Assembly (NCBI GenBank): GCA_905479915.1
Contig: CAJQOH010000012.1
Location: 62,001-126,000 of the forward strand
Origin: an uncultured Flavobacteriales bacterium
Lineage (GTDB): Bacteria > Bacteroidota > Bacteroidia > Flavobacteriales_E > Vicingaceae
Length of the DNA: 64,000 nucleotides
Direction: 5' to 3'
Shown: positions 18,480 through 28,271 of the stretch, piece after piece
Layout of the letters: each line of letters opens with the position of its first letter
How positions within the stretch are numbered: the stretch's first letter is position 1
The notes under the pieces: generated by a model
Told to the model about the DNA's origin: nothing
Seen by the model: the letters and a program-made list of their open reading frames with translations, nothing else
The model's database searches: none
Program-made: the position numbers and the translations under genes

Positions 18480-21400
18480 TTATAAATTATTTAAATCTGT
18501 TGGTTTAAGAATACCATACCATTTCAATGTTCTTTCTCCAATGTCTGGAACATCAACATGTATTAAGTAAACTCCACTTGCAACAGGTACGTTTACATGA
18601 TTTTTCAGATCCCAATCCAAACTCGTTTTACTATCATCTTTCTGGAACCTTCTCATTAATGTTCCTCCTACATTGTAAATAGATATAGTACAAATCTCTG
18701 GAAGGTTTGTCAATTTAATTCTATTGTCCAGCTTTCCTGTTTCATACTCCGAATAAGCATAATAAGGATTTGGAACCACATTGATTAATGCTAGAGCAGA
18801 ATCCATTGCTGTAGTATTTCCTAACTCTACCTCTAAACCAGTCATATCAAATTGATAGAAAGGTAATCCAGCATTTACTGTAGATGCTGTTGCGAAACTT
18901 TCGTAAGGTTTATCTACTCTCAATTTAACTTTAGCATCAGTCTCGAATAATGAATGACCTGTCGCTAACAATGGTATTCCTGCCCACATACATGTTTGCA
19001 TTGCAAGCATTTTATCAATATCTAAGCTTTGCATCTCTCCATATAAATAATCACATTCGTCATAAGTAGGGAAAGCTCCTCCACTTCTAAATACATACAC
19101 ATAATGCTTACCTCCCCAGATTGATTCAAAGTTAGCTCCTGCAAAACTAGTTGAAGTAGGGTTCCACATCATATCTCTTCCATTTTCACTTGCCAACCAG
19201 CTATCCTCAGCAAAAGCAACATTCAATCGTTCTCCTGTTTCAACGTTAATAGCATAACCTGGGAACCATCCTCTTCCAGTTCCAGTTCCATCATCTACTC
19301 CATTCTTATCTACACTATTTGCTTCTCTAAGCTCTAAATGTTTTGCACCACCTTCTGCCAAAGCAACATCATTTCTTGCCTCAAAAACCATACATCTACT
19401 CCATTTACTTCGATCACTTGTGAAAACAATATCTACTGAAGCTAAATCAGCTAATTCTCCTGTACCACCTTGTTTAACTGCAGCACCATTAAATATAGGT
19501 AATCCAACTGCATCTTGCATTGTTCTACCATTACTAGCCGTACCTGATCTATAATAAGAGACTAATCGGTATGGAGACCATGTTCCTTCTACGAATCCTT
19601 CAAAATCTTGTTTAGGATCTTCAAATGCACCGTCATCGTAATCGTTATAAGGACTCACTACTGTTCCAACATCATATACTGCTTCTCCTGAACGAATCCA
19701 ATTCCAATCAGATTCTTGGTCTTGATCTTGAATTCCTGTTAACCAAGCTAATGATGAATCAGCAAACTCTATTTCAGAAGAAATTACACCACTTCCAGCT
19801 TCTTTATCAATTCCTGGGTTAATAACTTGCTTTATCGTAACAGAAATTCCTTCATCAACAAATAATTGCTCATTTTCTATAGCTATGGATTGATCAGAAT
19901 CAATAGTCAAATCTCCGTTTGTTAATGGTTCTGGAATATGCAACTTCCATAATGCATCACTCAAATCACTAGGTGTTAAAGAATCTATAAATTGTACTTT
20001 ATACACTCCTGCTTTAACCATTAATGGATCTATTACTTTAACTTGTATTGGACCTTTTCCTTTTTTATAAGTAGGATGATCCATAAAGTTATTTGAAACA
20101 ATTACATTTTCTGATTCAGCTGTTAAATCTAATTCAAGACCACCATTACCTTGTCCTTCTAATCTAGTAATTTGAGGCTCATCTCCATAAGCAGAATTAG
20201 CAACTGTACCTCCATTCTCTGGAGTAGGATTATGAGGTATAGCAGAGAAAGAACGTATACCTTGCCCACCTCCTAACTTTCTACTTCCTATATAAGGTAA
20301 TTTTTGACCGTCTAACTTTAATGGATCATTTCCATCATATTTTTTGTACTCATTGTAACCATAAGCAATAGCAATATAATAGTACGTTTTATGATTTACT
20401 AACCTTGTATCTTCTGTAGCAAACTTATCTTCTATAATTCTAAAAGAGTGTTTGATTCCTAAATCCTCCCCTTTTACCATTTCTTGAGGGATGTTTGCAT
20501 TTAAGCTTTCATCAAAAGTATGATTTACCAATTGCTTAACATCATCTTTGATATCAACTTGAGCAACCAACCTTGAAACATCTGGATTATCTAACTCTGA
20601 AACCGTAATCAACCCATTTTTTACTTGATAAATTTGATATCCTTGAAATTTATAAAACTTTAATGTATCCTTTTCAGCATCAGTACCTTGATAAACACCA
20701 TCTAAAGTATCTGGAATTGCAATAAAAGGATTCAATTGGTTATACGTTTCATTATAGTTGTTAGATACTTTTCTATTGCTTAAATAAAGAATTAATTCTC
20801 TATCCATTTCTTGGAAAGTTAAATCTGGAGCATCAGGTCCTTCAGCAACTTTAAAACAGTTATCAAACAATGCTTGTGCTTTATCATCAGCAACCTGAAG
20901 TGAAGCAATAGATGCAGTATTATCTCCAGAAACTGCTCTGGCGTAAACAACACCAACTGTTAAATCGTTAACTGCTCCTGGTTCTAATGTAAATGGTCCA
21001 GCAGATTGCAAGAACCTTCTATCACCTTGTGGGTTAGGACTCCCTCCAACTGCATTAAATTCCGACCAATTTGCAGGAGAAGCTGTAACACCTTTAGTAC
21101 TCCAAAATAAAGGGTCTGAATCTCCAGGGAATAATAAATCTGCTAAGATAGTTCCTCCACTTGATGCTGAGTTTCCATTTCCTCCCCAAACCATTTGAGC
21201 TCCACCGTTTCTCCATCTACCTCTTAAATAATTGTAATGATCTAATGCAGTTGAAGGATCTCCATCTCCATTAAATTGTCCACTACCTATACTGTAGTAA
21301 ACAAATTTACGCATTCCATATCTTTCGTTATCCACAATGCTATCTCCATATCCTATTCCTAAACCTGGATAAGGGATACCATTAGCAGATAATGCTAAAG

Positions 21401-22562
21401 CAGCATCATACACCAATGGATTGTCAACACCATCATTATCTGCATAAGGTCCTTCAAAAAAGTCTACCCCAATAGCTGGAGGTGTTGTTCCGTAACCTGT
21501 AGCACTACCAGTACCTTCATCATCAGCATCCCCATTGTAACAATAACCTAAACCTCTTTGAGCATCACAACCTACATAATCATCACTAGCTCCACCCAAA
21601 TCAGCATCTACCCATTGTCCAAAATAAGTCTCTGTTAATGTAAATGTTGACCTATTAATCATTTCATAATTGTAAAAAGTCATGTCATTTATTTCATCAT
21701 TGGTAGCAAAAGCAAATGCTTGACCTCTAATTTCCATACCAATAGAAGGACCTTGTGATTCTGAGTGTGTATTTCCTTTATCATTGAAAACAAACCAAAT
21801 TGTAGTATCACCAAATAATCGTACATCTCTAGTTGTTCTACAATCAATATCTCCCAATAAATCATATTTTGGGTAATCACCAGCTGTAGGGTCATAAAAA
21901 TCATCTCCATCTACATCATAAAATGGTGCTAAATGCCAATCCTGTCCTAAACTTTGATCTCCATGTGCTGGCCAATCTAAAATTTCTTGTGGAATCGCGT
22001 AACCAGGGTAATCTTCCTGTTGCGTGGTCGTCCCATTAATAGCATCATCTACACCTGCTTGATGCCAAGCAACAAATTGATCTACTTGTGCACGAGAAAC
22101 ACCATAAAATTTATCATAATCACCACAAGTTTTAGGAGTTACTTCAGCAGTAACCAAATCTAAAGGCCCAGGCCAAAAATCATCTCCATCACCTCTAAAA
22201 GTTACCGCAGCAATTTTTAATTGACCATTTACATCTTGTCCTCCCATCCATAATGCTCCAGCAAAAATTGCTGTCAACTTAGGATCTGTACTAATAGATC
22301 GTCTAGGAACTTCATATTCTGCAAGAGTTCCCGGTCTATCTTGCCACATACTTCCTCCTGTATTCTCCAATCGAGCTCTAACATTATTTAGTACAATCTC
22401 AGATACAGCAACAGCTGTAGCACATCCTGCAGCTTTAGACGCTGTAGATACACTAGTTTTATTACTATTTGTTACATTTCTACGAGAATAACCATTCGAC
22501 ATAGTTAATATCGCAACTAAAAATAATACAACTTTACTCTTCTTACTCATCGCGTTTCGCAT
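18480..22562 (-). CDS. Large secreted protein with T9SS type A-like C-terminal domain
   Basis: A 1360-residue exported protein. The likely start is the ATG at 22562 or the in-frame ATG four codons later; a signal peptide lies in SKKSKVVLFLVAILTMSNGYS. The long middle has no domain I can name: it is rich in Asp, Gly, Asn and aromatic residues, with acidic stretches such as DVDGDDFYDPTAGDYPKYD that look calcium-binding. The C-terminal 90 residues resemble a type A sorting domain (ALINVVPNPYYAYSEYE; CTISIYNVGGTLMRRFQ; VASGVYLIHVDV) but run on to a short tail, WYGILKPTDLNNL. It lies between a TonB receptor and a PorV-like barrel, 22 bases after the receptor gene. Presumably a cell-surface or secreted protein whose export or retention uses its neighbours. 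Confidence 0.78.
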   Translation of the reverse strand: MRNAMSKKSKVVLFLVAILTMSNGYSRRNVTNSNKTSVSTASKAAGCATAVAVSEIVLNNVRARLENTGGSMWQDRPGTLAEYEVPRRSISTDPKLTAIFAGALWMGGQDVNGQLKIAAVTFRGDGDDFWPGPLDLVTAEVTPKTCGDYDKFYGVSRAQVDQFVAWHQAGVDDAINGTTTQQEDYPGYAIPQEILDWPAHGDQSLGQDWHLAPFYDVDGDDFYDPTAGDYPKYDLLGDIDCRTTRDVRLFGDTTIWFVFNDKGNTHSESQGPSIGMEIRGQAFAFATNDEINDMTFYNYEMINRSTFTLTETYFGQWVDADLGGASDDYVGCDAQRGLGYCYNGDADDEGTGSATGYGTTPPAIGVDFFEGPYADNDGVDNPLVYDAALALSANGIPYPGLGIGYGDSIVDNERYGMRKFVYYSIGSGQFNGDGDPSTALDHYNYLRGRWRNGGAQMVWGGNGNSASSGGTILADLLFPGDSDPLFWSTKGVTASPANWSEFNAVGGSPNPQGDRRFLQSAGPFTLEPGAVNDLTVGVVYARAVSGDNTASIASLQVADDKAQALFDNCFKVAEGPDAPDLTFQEMDRELILYLSNRKVSNNYNETYNQLNPFIAIPDTLDGVYQGTDAEKDTLKFYKFQGYQIYQVKNGLITVSELDNPDVSRLVAQVDIKDDVKQLVNHTFDESLNANIPQEMVKGEDLGIKHSFRIIEDKFATEDTRLVNHKTYYYIAIAYGYNEYKKYDGNDPLKLDGQKLPYIGSRKLGGGQGIRSFSAIPHNPTPENGGTVANSAYGDEPQITRLEGQGNGGLELDLTAESENVIVSNNFMDHPTYKKGKGPIQVKVIDPLMVKAGVYKVQFIDSLTPSDLSDALWKLHIPEPLTNGDLTIDSDQSIAIENEQLFVDEGISVTIKQVINPGIDKEAGSGVISSEIEFADSSLAWLTGIQDQDQESDWNWIRSGEAVYDVGTVVSPYNDYDDGAFEDPKQDFEGFVEGTWSPYRLVSYYRSGTASNGRTMQDAVGLPIFNGAAVKQGGTGELADLASVDIVFTSDRSKWSRCMVFEARNDVALAEGGAKHLELREANSVDKNGVDDGTGTGRGWFPGYAINVETGERLNVAFAEDSWLASENGRDMMWNPTSTSFAGANFESIWGGKHYVYVFRSGGAFPTYDECDYLYGEMQSLDIDKMLAMQTCMWAGIPLLATGHSLFETDAKVKLRVDKPYESFATASTVNAGLPFYQFDMTGLEVELGNTTAMDSALALINVVPNPYYAYSEYETGKLDNRIKLTNLPEICTISIYNVGGTLMRRFQKDDSKTSLDWDLKNHVNVPVASGVYLIHVDVPDIGERTLKWYGILKPTDLNNL

Positions 22563-22584
22563 AATCTTTTCTTAAATATTTTTA

Positions 22585-25500
22585 TTAAAAGTTTAATTGT
22601 AATCCCAATCTTAATCTTCTAGGTAGTGCATAAAACCTACCATTATTTACTTTAGTAGAGTACAAATCTCTAAATGAATCTTCAGATATTTGTCCATTAA
22701 TATATGATTGTTGGTAAGATGCAGCTAAGAATCCATCATCTTCAGCATTTCCTGTTGCGGCATAAACGGCAACTACATTCCTAGCATTCAATAAATTTAA
22801 AGCTTGAATATAAACATTTAAGCTTGCTTCCTTTTTATCATCATCTTCTCCTTTACCCCACTTAAGGTCAATAGTTCTATCTATTTTCATATCAAAAGTA
22901 GTTGTAAAAGGTAACCTTGATCCATTCAATTGACCTTCTATAGGAGATGCTAAGTTTGTACTAGAAAGAACACCACTACCATTCACACTAGAACGTTTTG
23001 TATAAGGAGTTCCCGAACCAGATCTCATAACTAAATTTATCCCTGTATTTTGTAAGATATCTTTGCCAAACATTACAGGACCATTATAGTTCTTTTTAGA
23101 TCCATATCTATAATCCATAGTTAACTGAATTCTATGTCTTTGATCAGTATTTAAAGGAATTAACGTTCTTAAATTTCCATTCCCTGAAGAAACTAAACCT
23201 GCAGATGTAGTAGTACTAGAACCTGTACCATCAGCAAACTGTAAGGTATAACTTGCATTCATAGAAATGTTACCTCTTGTTCTTAAATCATAAGTTACTG
23301 TAAGTCCTTTAATCGTTCCAAAATCTCTGTTATCATAAGTGAAATAATTACCAGGATAAGCACCTACAACTTGTGTAGATTGAACTTGATCTCTTAACTC
23401 CCTATAGAAAGCAGCTGTTTTCAACGATGAATAATTATTTAATTTTTGTTGAAACCCAAGTTCATAATCAATGGTTTGTTCAGCTCTTAAGTTAGGGTTA
23501 TTAATATAATTACCCCCTCTATTGTCAAACAACAAGTAACTAATTAAATCTAACCTGTTACTGCTCTCTGGTCTTTGAGTTAATACATCGTAATGAGCGA
23601 AAAACAACGCTTCATCAGAAATAGGGAAAGAGAATGCAATCCTTGGAGAGATATTTACTTGTGGTTCATAATCTTTAAAAGACTCACCACTTAAATCATC
23701 AACAGCAGTTTCATCTCCAGGGTTTAATAACCAAGGTTGGATTTTACCAGCTTGTTGCAATACTGAAGGATCTGATATTTCTTCTCCATCTGCATTGTAA
23801 AACACATCTCCATTTCTATATCCAACAACATTATTCACATCAGGATTATTCGCATCTGTAACGTATACAACATAATCATCACCAATATTAGATGGTAAAT
23901 TTGGTATTGCATCTTCTGATTGAATCTCAGCAACCGTTTTAACAGGGTATAAAGAGTATGGATCCTTTAAGACTGACTGATTTGCATCATATCTGTCTAT
24001 ACGAATACCTACATTAAATATTAAATCATCGAAAGCAAATTTATCTTGTATAAATCCAGCCATATAGATAGGTTTAAATCCTGGTGCTTTTCTTGTCTTA
24101 TTACCATTTTCATCAATATCGTTAAAGAAATCATCTAAACTTGGATTTCCAGATAATTTTTTACCTGTATGGTCATAACCTGCATAATTTACGACACCAC
24201 CACCACCTGCGTCAATCAATAAATTGTCTGCTGTAAACATGTCAATTTCCCACACGTCAGGTCCATAAGAATCAAAATCAATCCAGTCAAGACCTTGTTC
24301 AGCAAGACCTAATGAAGCTCTTAATTTTTTATCAAATGTTTTATGATTGTCTCCATCGTAGAATTGATCAAATGTATAAGTATACAAAGGACCTCCTCCT
24401 GGGCCACAATTAGAACAAAACAAGGTAGAATCGTACATTCCAACTCGAGTATCTCTATTAAGAAGATGTGAGTTTGTTAATTCTCTTCCTACTCTCCATA
24501 AATCAGCTGGATTAGAAAGATTATAAAAACGATCTACTCTTTGCTCATATTCAAACCCTAATTTAATCGAATGGTTTCCAACTGTAGCACTTCCTTGAGC
24601 AGAAACTCTAAACTGAGATTGATTATTTTGACTATAATTATTACTTACTGCACCCATACCTGAATAAAGACCATATATAGAACCTCCTGATATCCCATTA
24701 ATTAAAGCTCCTCCTGTAACTACACTGTTCATATTATCAGTACGATCAAAAGTACCATTTCCAAATACATCATAGTAATTAGAAGTATAATTTGCCAAAA
24801 TTGGGTTAATTTCAGAACGCTCAAAATCATACGCCAAAGTATTAATACTTGACAAATTCCCATTAACATCATTACCAAGTGTACCATCTGCATTAATAGG
24901 TTTAAAAGCATCTACAGAATAAACTGTTTCTCTTGTAGTTGTAAACCTACCAATGTATCCATAGTTGTTAAAGTTATCTTTATGCTGTTCACTTTGTCTT
25001 ATATTTTTAATGTTCGTATAATCAACTTGAAAAGTAATGAAAGCATCTTTTACCAGAGAAGGGTTCTCTTTATCCATTGAATTGGCAAATCGCTGTGTAA
25101 ACCTACCAAAAATTCTATACTGGCGATCAATTGCTTGTTGATTGTTTTGAGAATTAAAAAGTGAAAACACTCTACTGTACTGATTACGGTTGTTATAGTC
25201 AAACGAACCACCAATAGACACATTAGTTGTTTTAGATGTTGTAATATCTACTTTACCAGATAAGTTAATCGACTTAGCAGCAACATTTAATCTAAACGGA
25301 GATTCTTCAAGATCTGATGACCTAACAAGAGCTGCAGCAGGAATTACACCACCTACATCCGATAAATTTTGAAGTAAAGGTGTTTCATTCAATTCTGCCA
25401 TTTTTTCATTATTCACTCTAAAGTTAGTACCACTAACGGTAGGTCTAGGATCAACCTCATGCTTAGCCTCTCCAGACAAGAAGAAACCAACTATTGCATC

Positions 25501-26340
25501 TTTTTTATTTCCTGCAGAATCTTTTTTTGTTAACAATGGACCAGAAAGACTAAATGCAAATAAATTATGTCCGAACTTATCCAATCCAATAGCGTCATCA
25601 CCTGTTTTAAATCCAGAAGTAACATATTCAATTCCTCCAAACAACTCTTTAGAAGCTCCTTTAGTTGTAATGTTTACAATCCCACCAGTAACATCGCCAA
25701 ATTGAGCAGGCAAACCACCTGTTATAACAGCAACTTGTTCAATAGCAGACTTAGGTAAATTTGAATTTCCTCTTACTTTAATTCCATCTATATAAGTATC
25801 AGTTCCACTACTTCTAGAACCTCTAATACTTAAAGAACCTCCACCATCATCTTGAGAATAAACCCCACCAACTGTTCCGGCAATAGATGAAGCAGAACGA
25901 CCAGCCATTCTTTGAATGTTTTCTGCAGTTACAATTCCACCAGAAGAAGTTTGATCGGCAGAAATTAAAGGTATCTCATATTCTATAACAACAAACTCTT
26001 CTAAGTTTTCAGCACCAGAAGATGCTTTAATGTCTGGAACAAATGTTATTTTTCCACCATTAACAACTACATCTGCAACTTTTATTGGTTGATACCCAAC
26101 ATAAGTAGCTTCAACATTATATTTACCAGGGGTTAATGCATTAAATGTGAATTTCCCATCAAAATCAGTCATGGTTCCAGCAATCTGAGAACCTCCTTTC
26201 ATTAATACAACATTAGCAAATGGTAATGGTTCACCATTATCCTTATCAAGCATTTTTCCTTTGATTGTTCCACCTGATTGTGCAAACGCAAAAGAAACTG
26301 TAAATAACACAGATACTAAAACAGCTAGTTTTTTTAACAT
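22585..26340 (-). CDS. TonB-dependent outer-membrane receptor with CarboxypepD-like N-terminal domain
   Basis: A 1251-residue TonB-dependent receptor. I start it at the ATG at 26340; a TTG two codons upstream is less likely. Residues 1-21 are a signal peptide (MLKKLAVLVSVLFTVSFAFA). Residues of about 22-110 form the carboxypeptidase regulatory-like domain (GTIKGKMLDKDNGEPLPFAN; YNVEATYVGYQPI), followed by a plug domain at about 120-235 (SLSIRGSRSSGTDTYIDGIKVRG; QFGDVTGGIVNITTKG). A 22-strand-type barrel follows and ends in the outer-membrane signature RLRLGLQLNF. No SusD-like gene is adjacent, so this is not a standard polysaccharide utilisation pair; the partner is instead a large T9SS cargo. 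The ligand cannot be inferred. Confidence 0.92.
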   Translation of the reverse strand: MLKKLAVLVSVLFTVSFAFAQSGGTIKGKMLDKDNGEPLPFANVVLMKGGSQIAGTMTDFDGKFTFNALTPGKYNVEATYVGYQPIKVADVVVNGGKITFVPDIKASSGAENLEEFVVIEYEIPLISADQTSSGGIVTAENIQRMAGRSASSIAGTVGGVYSQDDGGGSLSIRGSRSSGTDTYIDGIKVRGNSNLPKSAIEQVAVITGGLPAQFGDVTGGIVNITTKGASKELFGGIEYVTSGFKTGDDAIGLDKFGHNLFAFSLSGPLLTKKDSAGNKKDAIVGFFLSGEAKHEVDPRPTVSGTNFRVNNEKMAELNETPLLQNLSDVGGVIPAAALVRSSDLEESPFRLNVAAKSINLSGKVDITTSKTTNVSIGGSFDYNNRNQYSRVFSLFNSQNNQQAIDRQYRIFGRFTQRFANSMDKENPSLVKDAFITFQVDYTNIKNIRQSEQHKDNFNNYGYIGRFTTTRETVYSVDAFKPINADGTLGNDVNGNLSSINTLAYDFERSEINPILANYTSNYYDVFGNGTFDRTDNMNSVVTGGALINGISGGSIYGLYSGMGAVSNNYSQNNQSQFRVSAQGSATVGNHSIKLGFEYEQRVDRFYNLSNPADLWRVGRELTNSHLLNRDTRVGMYDSTLFCSNCGPGGGPLYTYTFDQFYDGDNHKTFDKKLRASLGLAEQGLDWIDFDSYGPDVWEIDMFTADNLLIDAGGGGVVNYAGYDHTGKKLSGNPSLDDFFNDIDENGNKTRKAPGFKPIYMAGFIQDKFAFDDLIFNVGIRIDRYDANQSVLKDPYSLYPVKTVAEIQSEDAIPNLPSNIGDDYVVYVTDANNPDVNNVVGYRNGDVFYNADGEEISDPSVLQQAGKIQPWLLNPGDETAVDDLSGESFKDYEPQVNISPRIAFSFPISDEALFFAHYDVLTQRPESSNRLDLISYLLFDNRGGNYINNPNLRAEQTIDYELGFQQKLNNYSSLKTAAFYRELRDQVQSTQVVGAYPGNYFTYDNRDFGTIKGLTVTYDLRTRGNISMNASYTLQFADGTGSSTTTSAGLVSSGNGNLRTLIPLNTDQRHRIQLTMDYRYGSKKNYNGPVMFGKDILQNTGINLVMRSGSGTPYTKRSSVNGSGVLSSTNLASPIEGQLNGSRLPFTTTFDMKIDRTIDLKWGKGEDDDKKEASLNVYIQALNLLNARNVVAVYAATGNAEDDGFLAASYQQSYINGQISEDSFRDLYSTKVNNGRFYALPRRLRLGLQLNF

Positions 26341-26540
26341 ATTCAAAAATTTAATTTTTTTCGTGCAAATAAAGAGGCGTAAAGATATATAATATAAATC
26401 TTGGAAACCAAATTATTCTCAGTAAAAGTATCAATAGATTTTAAGTTTTACACGAAGAATTTTGTAAACGGTTAAATTTGAGCACCAAAGGAACTCAAAA
26501 CACAAAATAAAAGGAAAGAAAATTTTAGATTTTTTAGGAA

Positions 26541-27053
26541 TTAATTTCCACCACCAGAAGTAGGTTCTCCAACTTCACCATTACCATTGCCATTGCCCAG
26601 AGAGCCATCTCCAACACCAATAATAGGATCATTAGAAGATCCAACACCATCACCATCATTAAAGCCACCTCTTCTAGGACCAGGATTACCACCAGTACTT
26701 CCTACCCCATCATCGTCTTCATTATCATCGCCACCAATAATAGCTGAACCACCTTTACCAGTTACTGAACCAGTACCAGTTCCATCATCATCTTCATTAT
26801 CATCGCCACCGATTATATCCGAATCTCCATTACCAGTAACCGAACCATTCCCATCACCGGAACCATCTCCATTAGTACCACCATTACCTCCACCCTTTCT
26901 TAATCTCATAACAGGTTGATCATCTTGTCCAGATGAAACTGTTGTATTATCAAAATGAGGAATAGGACCTTCTTCTTTACGACAAGAAACACTTACCAAC
27001 ATTAAAAATGCTAGTAAATAAATTAGGTTATATTTCTTATAAGATCGAATCAT
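26541..27053 (-). CDS. Gly/Asp-rich repeat lipoprotein of unknown function
   Basis: A 170-residue predicted lipoprotein. The ATG at 27053 gives a basic N-region (MIRSYKKYN) and the lipobox LVSVSC, with C acylated; a TTG three codons upstream is less likely. After a short linker the protein is almost only Gly, Asp, Asn, Ser and Thr. It includes two copies of a 25-residue unit with core IIGGDDNEDDD, encoded by a 75-base direct repeat. The acidic Asp/Asn runs could bind calcium. It has no family that I recognise. Its C-terminal half is disordered in character, so it may be a flexible surface tether. It lies alone between the TonB operon and lpxK. Confidence 0.6.
   Translation of the reverse strand: MIRSYKKYNLIYLLAFLMLVSVSCRKEEGPIPHFDNTTVSSGQDDQPVMRLRKGGGNGGTNGDGSGDGNGSVTGNGDSDIIGGDDNEDDDGTGTGSVTGKGGSAIIGGDDNEDDDGVGSTGGNPGPRRGGFNDGDGVGSSNDPIIGVGDGSLGNGNGNGEVGEPTSGGGN
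26707..26856 (-). repeat. Tandem 75-base direct repeat inside the Gly/Asp-rich lipoprotein gene
   Basis: Two adjacent copies of a 75-base unit: the block starting CCATCATCGTCTTC at 26707 recurs as CCATCATCATCTTC at 26782, with a few substitutions. The period is 25 codons, so changes in copy number would keep the frame and alter only protein length. Confidence 0.75.
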
Positions 27054-27203
27054 TATGTACAAATGTATGAATTTTAATTTAAATGGAACTTATATCCTAT
27101 GTTAAATTATCGTAAATAACACCCTTTTATTGCATTACGTCTTAAAATTATTTTAATATACCTATTATATAACTTATCACTTGTTTATTTTTACAGCTCA
27201 ATT

Positions 27204-28271
27204 ATGAATACAACATTTCGTATAGTTCTAATGCCATTCTCCATAATTTATGGTACTATCCTATTCCTTAGAAATAAATGCTATGATTGGGGAATTTTTA
27301 AATCAACTCGATTTAACTTCCCTACAATTGTTGTAGGCAACCTAACTCTTGGAGGAACTGGAAAGACCCCCCATATAGAATACTTAGTACGCCTATTACA
27401 AGTAAAACATAAAACAGCAACACTAAGTAGAGGCTACAAAAGAACAAGTAAAGGATTTGTTATAGCAAATTTAAATTCTACTATCAATGAAATTGGTGAC
27501 GAACCCCTGCAATACAAGTTGAAATTTAAAGACCTAGTTGTTGCTGTTGATGAAAAAAGAGTTAATGGTATAAAAAAAATAAAAGAAGCACATCCAGACA
27601 CTCAAACTATATTATTAGATGATGCATACCAACACCGATCCTTAAAGGCTGGGTTGAATATTTTAATTACAGAAAAAGATAGACTATATAATAAGGACTA
27701 CGTAATTCCTTCTGGAAGATTACGTGAATTCTCATCAGGAAGTGATAGAGCTGATATTATCATAGTCTCTAAAACAAATAAAAACCTATCATCATCTGAC
27801 AAAAAAGAGATAATCAATCAATTAAATCCTCAAGACTACCAAACAGTTTATTTCTCTTTCATTAAATATGGTGAAATAACTCCATTTAAAGGTACAACCA
27901 ATAAAGTAAGTAATGATTTCATCCAAAATGATGTTTTGTTATTAACCGGTATTGCAAAACCCCAACCTCTGGTTTCAAAAATTAAAGATGAATACAATTC
28001 CGTAAAACACCTTGCATTTTCTGATCATCACCATTTCAACTCATCAGATATTGCACGTATAAAAAAACAATATTATAACATTAAAGGAAACAATAAGATA
28101 ATTATCACAACAGAAAAAGACATCATGAGGTTATCGTTACCTTCTATTATAGAACAACTTCAAGATATACCTATTTTCTATATACCTATTGAAGTTTGTT
28201 TTCACGATAATAAAAATCATGAATTTGACAATAAAATATTAAATTATGTTACGGCAAATTCAAGAGACTAA
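27204..28271 (+). CDS. lpxK: Tetraacyldisaccharide 4'-kinase LpxK
   Basis: A 355-residue inner-membrane-associated kinase that phosphorylates the 4' position of the lipid A precursor. An N-terminal hydrophobic segment (about residues 8-25) precedes the P-loop region PTIVVGNLTLGGTGKTPH at about residue 42. Then come LSRGYKRTSKGFVIAN, GDEPLQYKLKF and ILLDDAYQHRSLKAGLNILI, all standard LpxK landmarks. Length matches the family. The last 26 bases overlap the purine nucleoside phosphorylase gene. It opens a plus-strand cluster that ends with lpxH, the enzyme two steps earlier in the same pathway. Confidence 0.94.
   Translation: MNTTFRIVLMPFSIIYGTILFLRNKCYDWGIFKSTRFNFPTIVVGNLTLGGTGKTPHIEYLVRLLQVKHKTATLSRGYKRTSKGFVIANLNSTINEIGDEPLQYKLKFKDLVVAVDEKRVNGIKKIKEAHPDTQTILLDDAYQHRSLKAGLNILITEKDRLYNKDYVIPSGRLREFSSGSDRADIIIVSKTNKNLSSSDKKEIINQLNPQDYQTVYFSFIKYGEITPFKGTTNKVSNDFIQNDVLLLTGIAKPQPLVSKIKDEYNSVKHLAFSDHHHFNSSDIARIKKQYYNIKGNNKIIITTEKDIMRLSLPSIIEQLQDIPIFYIPIEVCFHDNKNHEFDNKILNYVTANSRD

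Noticed and set aside
26587-26919. Pro/Ser-rich open frame on the plus strand opposite the Gly/Asp-rich lipoprotein gene
   Set aside because: It is the antisense reading of a simple-repeat gene. The minus-strand frame has a signal peptide and lipobox, so it is the real one.
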